DNA from: Dipetalonema caudispina
Taxonomy: Eukaryota > Nematoda > Chromadorea > Rhabditida > Onchocercidae
Length of the DNA: 64,000 nt
Direction: 5' to 3'
Assembly (NCBI GenBank): GCA_013365325.1
Contig: JABVXV010000051.1
Span: 1-64,000 of the forward strand
The notes under the pieces were generated by a model. It worked only from the letters and a program-made list of their open reading frames with translations. It ran no database searches and had not been told where the DNA came from. The position numbers and the translations under genes were made by a program. This document shows, piece by piece, positions 14,831 through 27,500 of this stretch. Numbering within the stretch: position 1 is the stretch's first letter; each line of letters starts with the position of its first letter.

Positions 14831-17800
14831 AATATGTATGAGATTTACCTCCTCTCTCAATTCCCTTCATCCTTTTTCCTTTTCCTTTTAACAACTTTTT
14901 TTTTCTCACGAGATTGAATATTTCATTTTTCTTTTTTTTTCTTTTTTGTTCTTCACAACTTTTTCTCATTGTTATTAGTTCTTGCAAAAGAAATGATTAT
15001 CACTGATAAGATATCATAAACAATAAACAATTACAAATGTAAAAAATTAAATAAATAATACCATTTAACGCTATATACGTCTTTGTATTTTTGAAAATTC
15101 CCAAAATTTCCAGTAATTTAGAACCAATCACAAAATGATAATTGATGATAAGCAAAATTTCAACATATAATAAGAAATAAGAAATGATAATAGCATTTAA
15201 ATCAATTAAAATTGATATGCTAAGAAAAATTGAGTTAATATAAACATAAAATTCAAGAATTGATATGCATTTGCATGTCGCATACAACAATGATATTATC
15301 ATCTTTGAAAAGAAGAAATACCTTTTCTTATTTTTATAACTGAAACATTCATCGATAATTATGACAGCTATAATTATGATATCAAACATTCAAATTTACC
15401 GCTATCTTTCAAATGATAAAATTACATATTTGGCTTCAAATTGCAAATAATTTTATAACAAATAATTTCAATTTACTTCATATTCAAGCAATTCATTATT
15501 TAATTCCTATTTTACAAATGTTAGAAGAAAAACAAATAAATGTAACATTTTATTAAATAATTGAAGTATTTTAAAATAAAACAATAAATTGTTCATTTCT
15601 CTCTCTCTCTGAAGAAATGAACAATAGAAACGATAATAACTTTGATTAATAATTTGACTTTGAAATAATAAAATGGAAGAAGCCAAGTAAAAATGTTGAT
15701 TGCATAGAAGAATGAAAGGAAATGGGCTTGACGTAAATGGAAGAACAGACAGGCAGTCGTCGCTGTCTACGAACTAATTCGATTGACAACGTTTTCAAAT
15801 TGGACTTTTAAGATGAAATTGTTGCAAATTCGGCAAAGATTCAATAATAAAATTGAATTTTTCATTCAGTTACTGTTCTTACCTTCTTAGAATAATTTAC
15901 GCCAATTATTACATATATTCTGAATTTTGACGTAAACATTCTACATATATATATATATATATATTTGTGAATCTATCTATCTATCTATCTATCTATAAGA
16001 AGAAATTTTGATCGTGGGGACCGTGTAAATTTGTTTAATTGGCTGATAAAATTATGATTTAATTCGTTTTAAATTTTTTACAACCAAAAATATTTTCCGT
16101 AATTTCAATTAAAATATTTTGGGAAATATATAGTTTGGATGATTTAAGCATCAATAAATTCTTATCATATCACTTTCTTATATTTTCCATAAATCGTTAC
16201 ATGAGAAAAAGAAAGGTGATATTTTTGAATTTGTGCCATTCCTAAATACTGGTTAATTTTATGAAAAAAAATGAAAGAGAAAGAGAGAGACAGAGAGAGG
16301 AAGAGGTGGAGAAAAAACAAAAAGGGAAAAAAAAAAACTTTCCTTGGGTTTGAATAAATATACGACTATAAAAGGCGAAAATGATGAATGAAAGGCCAAG
16401 CCTAGTCTATCTATTAGTTCTATCTTGGGATATGAAACTTCATGGCATCCAATTGAAATGGGAAATCGAATTTTGCTATCTTGCAAACTGACACGATATT
16501 GTGATTGTGCCTAGACAATTATATCCTAAAATCCTCCTCCCCATATTACTTCTTCTTCGTTTTGCTATCGGAAATAAGCTAACTTCAATTTCAACAAATT
16601 ATTTCACACACAAAGACAATTAGTGATGATAGTGAAAAGTCACCGATCGATTAGTTTTTAATAAACTTTAATAAAAAATTGGAAAACATTCCAGTATAAG
16701 GCAGCAATTTCTTAATCTGAAAAAAATTGTCAAACTTTAATTTTGTTTTTCTTTTTTTTTAAGAAAAAAAAAGACTAATAATTGAAGCTGAAAAATTGCA
16801 TGAAGCAATCTATCGAATGTAAATAGCTAAAAAAGAAGACTAAGAATAGATGAGTTTAGGTAATTGTTAATTAATTTTTTTAGTATCAAATATGCAATTA
16901 TATACAAATATCATATGATATATGCACAAATATAAAATATATTAAATTAATTTTTAAATCTTTAACGTTTTATATGAATAATAATTTTGAGGATAATTTT
17001 AAAAAATAGTGAAATTAAAAAAATTATGGAAAAAAAGAAGAAAAAAAAAAAAGGAAAAGGAAGTGAGAAGATATAGATATCGATGAATATGAAGAAAGAA
17101 AATAATAATTTCAATATTCGATTCATTATTTCCGGTCAAAACCATTTTATTTGTTAGTCATCGGGGCAAAGAAGGATTAGAGGAAAAGGGAGATGAAGAA
17201 GAAGAAGGATCATTCATGTTCTATCATTACGAATTTTAGTGGTTTAGATATATACATAGATTATTTGCATATACTGAATGTAATTAACTATTATATTTAA
17301 ATTATTTCTACTGGATGAATAGATTTATAATTAAATTCATTCACTGTAATTTAAGAAATAATCCAATTAAGTCATGAAATGAGAATGGCATGGAAAATCG
17401 AGAAATTATAAATTTAAATTTTTCACTAATTCAAATTTCTCAAGTTTTAAAACTATTATCCTTTGGAACACATTAAAGAATTTCAAATCTTATCAAAATA
17501 CATATTGAATTTTTGAAATTTGAATAATTGGGTGAAATTAAGTAAGCTATTAGCATATTAATAAGCATATAAGTTTTTAAGATTAACTCTTACATACTAT
17601 AGTCTTCATGATACAAATTCTGGAAATTTGGATATTCTCAAATATTCAAATGGAAAATATGATAAAAGTATCAGATTTTACTCTAATTTCCATCAAGAAA
17701 GCTTGAGTTCAGGTTTTTTGGAAGAATGGAAAAGGTCATCCCCTGTAGTTGGTACAGATGGTACAGATAGAAATAAAAAACTTTGAATACAAGTTACAAA

Positions 17801-18144
17801 AATCAAAAAATTCGGAAGTAAAAATTAATGAAATACCGTAAATTAGAGGATAGAAGTTGGCAAAAAGCGAGTATCAACAAAAAGCGGTAAATTCAACAAT
17901 TAAAGTCAGCAAAGTGTGATAAATTCGAATTGAGATAATTAATGGAAAGCGATAAATTAGGAAATAGAAGTTGATGGAAAGAATAGATTTAAAAAATAAG
18001 AAAAGAAAAATTATTGCATAAAGTAAAGATGAAAATCATTGTAGTGATTTCGCTGGGATAAATAAATTTATACATTGAACGGATGGATAGATATGAATAT
18101 CTTCTCGTCATGGCATCAAATAATTGAATAATAGAAATATTGAA

Positions 18145-18180
18145 CAGACACAGACACACACACACACACACACGCACACA
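18145..18180. repeat. (CA)n microsatellite
   Basis: Short CA dinucleotide array with GA and GC interruptions in intergenic sequence. Confidence 0.9.
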
Positions 18181-21100
18181 CCAAATATATCTGATGAGGA
18201 ATTTTCATCAGAGTTATTGAAAAAAAAAAAAAAAAGGTTGAAAAATGAGGCCTTTTAATAGGAGCAAAAATGATTCATTTTTCTTTTATTCAATTATTTT
18301 TAATAGTAATTGTAAGTACAATTAAAGTGATAATTTCATGAAATTTATTGCAATTACTCTCTCAAAATATCTTTCATAAATTACAACAATTTTATACTGT
18401 TTTTATAAAATGTCACCCATTTAGGAGTTATAAAATGAAAAAATCTTAACAGCAATTTATTGTTTTGCTCTTTTATTCTTCTAAAAATTGCCATTCATTC
18501 GATAAATATTTACGATTTAAATAGTAATGATATTTAAGAGTAATATAAATGATGTGTTATTTGACCAAAAATGTTTGCTTGCAAATGTGAAGTAAATTTT
18601 ATGATTAGTTTTTAAAGAGATAAACAAGAAAAAGTAAGTAAAGGGAAAAATTTGGCTTTTTTTTTTCATAGTTTTTGTTTACATGTTTAGTAAGTAATGT
18701 TTGGGCATTTAAAAATTGATATCCTTGGCTTTTTTTTTTACCTCATTCTTCCTGAATCTTTTCAGGAATTGTTAATAATTGCGCTTGATATAACAACGCT
18801 GTAAATGAATAAATTTAAATACGAAAAAGAACAATTGTAAAAAGATTTAAAAAATTAGAAGAAAGAAAATGAACTTTTGAGTTAAAGCCAAAAAAAAAAA
18901 ACAAAACGGAATTATTGGGCTAAAAATTTAGAAGCAATGTTATTTGATTACATTTCTTGTTATAATTCTTACTCGTTTTGTTTTATTTTCTCTATTTTTT
19001 TTTTCAAAATATATTACCTTTTTTACAATGTTTCTCATAACAAACTTCTAATTATGCTTCAATGATAATAGTGATAATGATGTGATTCCGATGATCTGAT
19101 AATGATGCAATGTTTACTTCAAGAAAGTAAGAAATCAAAAAAATGTCTTAGAAGATGATATCATTTGATTCTTGATGACAGCATCATAACAATGAAATTC
19201 CTTAATAAATTGATGTCATTAATTAATTCTTCTTACGATCAATTTCCTTCAATTTCTCGAGCAATAAATTACGAGATTCTTATTTGATTACATTTCTTGT
19301 AACTAATTCTTATATGGCTTGCTTTTGTTTGTTTTCATACAAAATAAAATAGTTTTTTATTGATACCCATGAAAATCAAACAAAAATCACAACGAATAAA
19401 AGAGAAGAGAACAAACTCTTTAATGAGTTATTCAATATTTTTATCTTTTATACAATAATACATTTAACATATAAAGCAAAAAAAAGAAAAGGAAAAACAT
19501 TTACATTTATTTTTTGCTATGTAAGTGATTTAGCAAAAATTTATTTATTGTACAAACAAAATTTAATTCACATTCTTGTTATATAATAACAATGACTTCT
19601 TTTTGTTGCAATAAATGAGCTAATAATGACAACATAATTGTTTGCTTAATAAGAAAGATTGGTATTGTTCATGCAACAATAATGGGACCGGATTAGGAAT
19701 TTTCTTTTATATCGGGTAGGATAAGAAACAATTAATGATACGCGGGGTAAAATTATTCCACATAAACTGATCAGTTCAATTTTAAGCTCTCTTTTCGCTT
19801 TTTTTTACAGTTTAAACCTTCTTGCTTCTACTCAATTTTACGACTTTTTTAACGCAAATACTAGAATTGAAGCAATCGATTATAAAATCATGAACAAGAG
19901 AATGAAAGAAAAAATTTCGAAAAAAAAAGGAAGGAATAAATTTCAAAAAATAAAAGAAATGGAAATGGCGTATGCATTAAAATATTCCCATAACAAAGAA
20001 GCAGAAAGTAAAAGAGGAAAACTGAAAATGAAAATTTGATAGTATATGAATCAAAAATTAATTGATATATCTTTACTTTTCTCAAACTTATTTTGATGAT
20101 TGAATAATTTCATTCATAATGCCAACGAATTAATATAAAACTTTCTCCATAATACTTCAAATTTTTTTCCCAATTAGTTAAATAAATTTATTAAAAAAAG
20201 GGCGTAAAAAAGTTTATCTATGCAAATAAACCACAATGCAATAATTACATTATTGTTGGAAAGAAAATAGCAAATAGTAAGGCGAAAAACTTCAAAAATT
20301 ACAAAGGCAATAATAAAATAAATGAAGCAATTTGAAATGATAATTGATTTTTCTCATATTTTGATATGGAAAAATTAATAAGCGATACTGGACGCAGTGA
20401 AAAAGGAAAGAAAAAAAAAACAGAATGGAAATGAAAATGTAAAAAATGAAATTTTTATATATTAATAAGAAACAGAAATGATCATAACAAGTTTTCAATA
20501 ATGTAAAATATTTTCTCTAATTTCTTCTGATTATACTTTATCGATAATAGATGTCTAATAAAATCTCCTATCAGCTGATACTGATAAAGCCATGTCATTT
20601 TCTCTCCCAGTTTTTTTCGCTTTTTCATCAATTGAATAACTTTCAAAAACTAAGTGAAGGAAATTTGAAACGAATAACTGAAGAAAATAAAATGGAAAAT
20701 TTTACGAAAAAAAATGTTAAAATTTAAACGATAAACAAATTGTAAATAGATAAACAAGCAAACAAATAAGCAAAAGAGAAAAAGTATCGAAAACTGATAT
20801 ATGAAAAAAATGAAATGAAATGAAATGAAGAATTGAATAAAATAGAGGAAAGAAGAAAGGATTACAAATATATACATAATTTTATAATTTCATTTATAAA
20901 TATATCACAGAAAAAGCTTTGATCACATAAAAACAAAGCATAGATTTTCGTTTGAAAAAATATACATTTTGTGCATAATGTAATGCATTGAGAAACTGTG
21001 TCGAATTTTGACTCAATTTTAAAAAAAAATTAAATAATTTGATATGATGGAAAAGGAGAAGTAACAATAATACGAAATTTTTCATTACGTAAAGAATTTT

Positions 21101-21336
21101 TCAAAAAAATAAAAAAGAAATGAAATATGGGATAATGCTAAAATGATGAAGTGAAGAAATGTAACAAATTTCTACTTCATTTGAAAAATGAGAAAGAAAT
21201 TTGTTATGAATTTACAGTGCTAAAAATATGTCGGCAATAAAAGTTTTAGAATTAACTAATCAATAAATTAACAAATTAATTATCTAATAGTTTGTGTGAA
21301 ACTTTTTTCTTTGTTAATAAATTAAAAATGATGAAG

Positions 21337-21585
21337 CTATGATGTATCGCTTGTTTGAAAACCACTATCTGTTGTATCATTACCATCTTCTTCCAACATT
21401 CGTCGTACTTCGCCTTTAAGACGATCTTTGCTAGAGCTTGGAATGATACCATTTTCTTTCACTAACATTACGGTTTCATCTGAAAACTCCGGAACTCGGA
21501 CTTGCATATCGGCAATTAACGTCGTCAATTCATCACTGTTAATAGAAACCGCATCACCGCTAATGTGTGATCCAATTGCACCCGT
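21337..21585 (-). CDS. EVI5: EVI5-family gene, last coding exon, acidic tail and stop
   Basis: Encodes 82 residues and a TAG stop: TGAIGSHISGDAVSINSDEL, then a segment with RVPEFSDETVMLVKE, and a C-terminus EDGNDTTDSGFQTSDTS. The acceptor is CTATTTCAG|ACG. The Asp/Ser/Thr-rich end (DSGFQTSDTS) could hold phosphorylation or degron-type sites, but that is speculative. Confidence 0.92.
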   Translation of the reverse strand, partial: TGAIGSHISGDAVSINSDELTTLIADMQVRVPEFSDETVMLVKENGIIPSSSKDRLKGEVRRMLEEDGNDTTDSGFQTSDTS

Positions 21586-24500
21586 CTGAAATAGTTAATT
21601 AGCTTCGTTAAAGGAAAAAAAAAAGGTTAAAATCGCTATGATTATGACAAAAATAAAAATTGAACATTAAATTTTATGAAATGTAAATTTATTTAAGTGT
21701 AATTCATGGACTGTATTGAAATGGAAATTTTTTGATGGGTACAACTGAAAATGCTACAGTTTGAATAAGTGAATATGAAATTTTCTCGTCAATATTACTA
21801 AAAATATCATAATTTAAATGAGTAAATTTGAAACTTTCTGATGAACACTACTGAAACTATCATATTGAATAAGTAAACTTGAAAACTTCCAATCAATACA
21901 ATTGAAAATATCATAATTTTAACAAACAAACTTATCGGAATGATAAGCAAAATTTACAACAAATCAAAAAAAGTCAACGAACCGAAGAATCATCGTCCAT
22001 ATCACATACTGAACTTCCTCTTAACTGAGTATGAGTCCATTTTTCGGCTTTCTGTAATCATCCGTAAATTAAATATTAAGATATTAAAAAACCTTATCTT
22101 TAATATTTTAAGCTATGCAATCACTCTTTTTTCTATTACGAAACTAATTAGAATCTTCCATTACAACTGATAGCTTTTATGATACTATCGACCAAAACAA
22201 CGAGGATTAACTTAAGCTCACGATGAGTAATAAATGTTATAATATACTTCTCCAGCGTTTACCTAAGTTTTACAACTAAAGCAATAAAAATTAATTTTTC
22301 ACTGCTCATTCAGGTTTTCAACAACTAAATTAATAAATACTTTACTTTAAGTTCAAGATGAGTAATAGCTTGTTTCAAATCAGCGATATGTTGCATTGCT
22401 TCGCTATACTTCAATCGTTCCATCACCGATCGTTCTTTTAGCTCACTTTCTACTTCTACCGCTTTACGTCGTTCTTCCTTAATCTGATCCGAAAGCTCTT
22501 TTTGACGCTAAAACAAATTACAGTTTAAAATGGTTGAATTAAATTTACTAGGCAATGAATGCAGTAATTATAAATATTGACAATGATTATGAAGGTAATT
22601 TTTAATGATAATAATATTGATAATCATTATTACAATAATCATAAACCTGTAGAATATCGCTTTTTTCTTCTCGCAATCGTTTCATTTCTTCATCTTGTCG
22701 TTTAAGTTGATTTGTACAGACATGATTCTGGAAGAGAAAAAAAATAATTATTATAATAATTAAATTGAAATACGTAACATTTATTTGTTACCGCATCTCT
22801 TTTTCTTTTTTGCATTCATTAATAAAATTATTTATTATAATTATCGTAACTCTATAATAGTTTATTTTGTGTGAAAATGAAAGTTTGATTCTTTGTAAGT
22901 AATTCATAATTTATTTGTTAATAAAAAATAAAAAATATTAATATGGAAATTAAATGAAACAATTTTAAAAAAGTTAAATTTTCTTAGCAAATATAAGAAG
23001 CAAAAAAGACATACTTCCCCAACATTTAGATGAAACCTATCTGATCTAAATTTTCAACATTTGAGCGATCGATTTATGTTCAAATGTAATTTGTTTGTGA
23101 ACAAATGATTGATAATTTTCGAAGCAAAGATCAATTAGTGAATGAATTAATATCGAAATGAGAAATAAAAGCAGATGTGTAATATAAGCTACATGAGATG
23201 CATTAATTAATGAATTTATCTATTTTCTGTAGCTATTAACAAATGTCAATTAGTTAATGATTCCTGCATTTATTTTTACAAATTTGAATTGAATTTTAAT
23301 CATAATTGAGTACTAACTTGTGTTTCTAACTCCATCACTTTTTGACGCATTTCTTTCAATTCAGCGACAGTATCCGCTTCACGAATTCGTACACCCATTA
23401 ACTGATCTTCAAGTTCTTTTATTGTTATGCATCCTGTAAAAATTTATTATTATAAATTCATTGATATCATACAGAAATATTACAAATGATATGAAATGCT
23501 TTAATATAACAATATTGATTAGTGGTTTTTTTTTCCTATCTTTTGATAATTCTTTTAAAGCTCAATCAAAAATTTCCATGCATTTTTATTCTTCTTGAAT
23601 AAAAAAAAATATATCGTACCAGAAGAATCTGAAGCACCAGCAGTATCTGATGATTCAGCGTTAATAGTACCAATTATTGTTGCCGTTAACTTGGCTAAAC
23701 GTTGTCGAGCACTTTGTGGTACTACCGTTGAAGGTTGCTGTGATACCTTTTCATTTGGTATGGTACCTAAAGTTCGAGTAATTGTTGTTAAATTAACTTT
23801 AACAATAATACATCATTTAAGAGTATTTATTGAAAAAAAATGAAAACCGAATTATTTGAATCCTAAAGATTGTAATTTTTGACTGAATTGGACATAATCA
23901 AAGTCGATCTAAGCCTTGGCTTCTAATCATTTTCCCGTTGTCTTTTATCAAATGAAATTTAAAAAGACTACGGACTACACATAAATTTATCAACACTTTA
24001 TTAAAACAAATTATTTCAGCAATATTTTCGTCTTAATTGTACTTTTTTTTTACGTGAAAACGTAACAATTAGAAATGCATAATGCATAACACGTAAAATT
24101 ATCCGTAAAACATATACCTTGTGAATCATTGGCTGCAGTATTATTCGCCTGTAAGTTAAAATTTGAAAGCGTTGCACGCCGTTCTAAACACGCTTTTGAC
24201 GTATCACTTTCCAATACTCGACTGCTAACATATTTCTGTAAATCATTTCTGAAGTTAATTTGATATTATACTAAATAATTACATTATGTCAGTAAAAATG
24301 TAAGGATAAATCAATAATCTATCATATTTCTGATAATTATAAAATATCTTTCCAAAAAAAAAAAAAAATCAACCGTCCAATGCTGTTCTAATTCGGCAAG
24401 TCGTTGTCTCATTTCTTTAAGTGATAAGGAAGCTTCAGCTTCACGCATCTTTACTGAGATTAATTCTTCCTGTAAACCGGCAATACCATCATCTGGTGGA

Positions 24501-27500
24501 CGTTCACGTAACCTTTTATTTGCTAATTCTAGCTCCTAAAAAATATCATATAATTATTGCAGATATGATATGAATTATAACTAAAATATATTTCCTATTC
24601 GAAAAATATTTAAAAATGTTTGAAATTATTTTCAAACTAATTATTCTCTTTTTGTGTAATGAAAGAGGAAGATACTATCCTGATGCTAGGAAATCTTACT
24701 TGTATCTCACCTGAATTCGAAGTTTCAAATCTTTAATAGTAATTTCATTATCTGCTTCATGAGCACGTGTATCAATAATCTCTTGTTGTAATGCATGAAT
24801 ATGTTCAATCATTGATGTATCATCCACTTGTGTAGCACATTCTGTTAATTCTTCATTTTTCTATAAAAATGAAAATATTACTTAGATGATTAAATCGAAT
24901 GTATTTATCATTTTAGCTTGCAATAATTTTTCAAATGTTTTTTAAAATTTTATAAATTTTACATTTCTCATATGATTTTGTAATATATTTCTGATAGTTA
25001 AGTTGGTGCATTTCTAACAAAAAGACAAAAACAAAAAAAAAAGAAATAAAAATGATGCAACATATGAATACTCGTTCATTTTCTAAGTGATCTTTCAAAT
25101 TTAAAATTTTTGAATCTCTTTCTATCAAGCTTTATATTTTATACCTAAAATTATAATACTAAAAATTCATATCACAATCAATCCCCACTTCTCAATTGTT
25201 GTAATTACTACTATTGATATGTAATTATCATCATTATAATTTGCAGTATTTATTTGAATATGTAGCATAGGGTTGATGTATTTCTATGTAATATCAAATA
25301 TTTAAGGAAATAATGCTGTTATTAATATTATTAATATTGTTAATAGTACTATATTTATTATTACTATTATTGTTATCATCATTATTATTAGTATTTTTAT
25401 TATCATCATTTTGTCATTTCTTATTAAACTGTATGTTAGCTTAAGAATCATACAGTTTTGGAAGCTATTATAAATGATTGATATTTTTGAAGAAAGAGAG
25501 ATTCAAAAAGAATTGGAAAATGGCATCATTAGAAGAAATATGGGATATAATTAGATTGATTAACTGTTTCAAATGTATATATGCAAGACATTGAGAAAAC
25601 CAATAATCCATTCAAATATTCTTTCTAATGCTACCAAGAAAGAAATGAATGATTGGTTTAACTGATAAAAAATGATAAATGATGTGGGAAAGATGATAAG
25701 TCATATGTTTCAGGAGAAAAATGAAAAAAAAAAAAAAAAAGAGAAAGAGAGAGAGAGGAAAAAAGAAAGAGAGAAGAAAGTTTGTTTATTCTTGAAAAAG
25801 AAATTATTCATCTTATAATAAAACAAAAAAAAAAACTTCAAGTTTAAATCTTATATATATTGGAAAATAGGAAAAAATTTTCCTTATCTTTGTCATTTTC
25901 AAATTTTAAAATTCTAAAAATCTTTTAATTATAATTTTTTATCATTATTCAAAATATTGTGTATCATTTGGCGCATTTGTGCATTTTCCAAAATAACCGC
26001 AAAAAAAATGGTGTTACAGAGATTTTTAAATAATGAAAAAAGACAAACTTTGCAACTTAAGTCTCGAATGGTATCATATGCTTCTTCCAATCGTCGATGA
26101 GCGTCTGAATTGATATCGCGAAGTTTCAATAATTCATGTGATATACTCATGCAATTTTCTGCTTCTTGCGCTAAATTCACTTGACCTTTTATCAATCGAT
26201 CAGCTAATGCTGAACTTTCTTGTTCCAAATAATCAATTCGTTGTCTTAGTAAGCGATTTTCGGTTCGCAGTCTCTGAAAAATTTCATTTATTCGTCAAAA
26301 GAAAAAGTTACAAGAAAGATATGAATTTGTTTTAAAAGCATAATTCTTTTTTCTGTTGTTTTTTATAATTTATGCATTTTATCTCAACCATTTTTTTTAT
26401 TGTTTCTCTTCTGGCACAATTTTTTACATCCATTTAATACTTTCGAATTTTAAAAATGAAAGGAAGAGAAACATCATTTGATCCGTTTTATTGTACATTT
26501 GGGATCTGCTAAAATTAGGATAATTTTAGGCGAATGAATCGTTAAAAAAATTGTTGAGACAAATTTATATCTTCCTTTGGTTGTTTGTTTGAATTGAAAG
26601 AATGAGAAAAAAATGAATGATTTTAAAATGGTTTGTTTGCTAGTAGTTTGGATGTATAAGAAATAAATAAATCAAAGGAAAAATTAAAGAACAAACAGCG
26701 AATATATCAAATTACCTAATTTAGAATGGAACAGAAAATAGCTTGTAAATAAATAAATTTAGGAAAAAAAAAAAACATTTTCGAAAAGCTTAAAAAACTT
26801 CCATATTATCATTTTATAAATAATATTTAATAAATAATTATCAAAGAGATATAAATTTAAATATGTATATAATGTTTACATCCATCTTCATTCATTTCAT
26901 ATTGTATGCTTAATGTAAAGTTAATATTTGATCCACATTTTGTTAAATAAATTCGTAAGAAAAGGAAAAGTGAGTAAACAATGAGTTATAAATGATTAAG
27001 TAATGAAGTAAACAAATAGCAAAGCAAATAAAAGAGACATTAGCAGTATACCTGTGAAGAAGTTATAAAACAGTTGTACAAAAAAAATTACTAAAAACCA
27101 CCGCATCCTCTATTTTCTACTAACACATTTGATTAATTATCTCACTGTTACGGTGTAAAAGTTCAAAAGTATTTATGAAATATTTCTGAAAATTTCAAAT
27201 AAATTAAGAAAACACCGCTAAATATCAGCCAAGTATAGCTCAAATGAACTGATCACATTGGAATATACCATTTAATCTTCATTAATTAGGACTCAAATCG
27301 AGTCTTCTTCGATATCGAAATGTATTCTTAATGCTTAATTCTCAGATGATGTAAATTACATTTCCATAATTATAGCTTTTGAATAGAAATATATAAACAA
27401 ATGGGTTGGAATTTTTTATGCAAAATAAAATTTCGAAATGGGATAAAATAGTTTTGGCTATTTAAAATGAAAAAAAAGAAAAAAACAAACTCAAAACCAT

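Larger units (their letters stand above)
11507..21336. other. Intergenic / 5' region between the two genes
   Basis: About 9.8 kb between the first seen exon of the Sec14/RhoGEF-like gene and the stop of the EVI5-family gene. It should contain the missing 5' exon(s) and promoter of the former and the 3' UTR of the latter (just below 21337), but neither could be pinned down. It holds short microsatellites ((TA)n at 14164-14181 and 15944-15964, (TCTA)n at 15971-15996, (CA)n at 18145-18180), a degenerate tandem repeat at 13741-13919 and a GC-richer island at about 14690-14830. Confidence 0.6.

Noticed and set aside
16259..16486. 75-codon minus-strand frame, considered as an upstream exon
   Set aside because: It runs into poly-T/CT-rich low complexity and shows no usable donor in the required phase.
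23595..23843. 82-codon plus-strand frame
   Set aside because: Antisense shadow of exon 16 of the EVI5-family gene.
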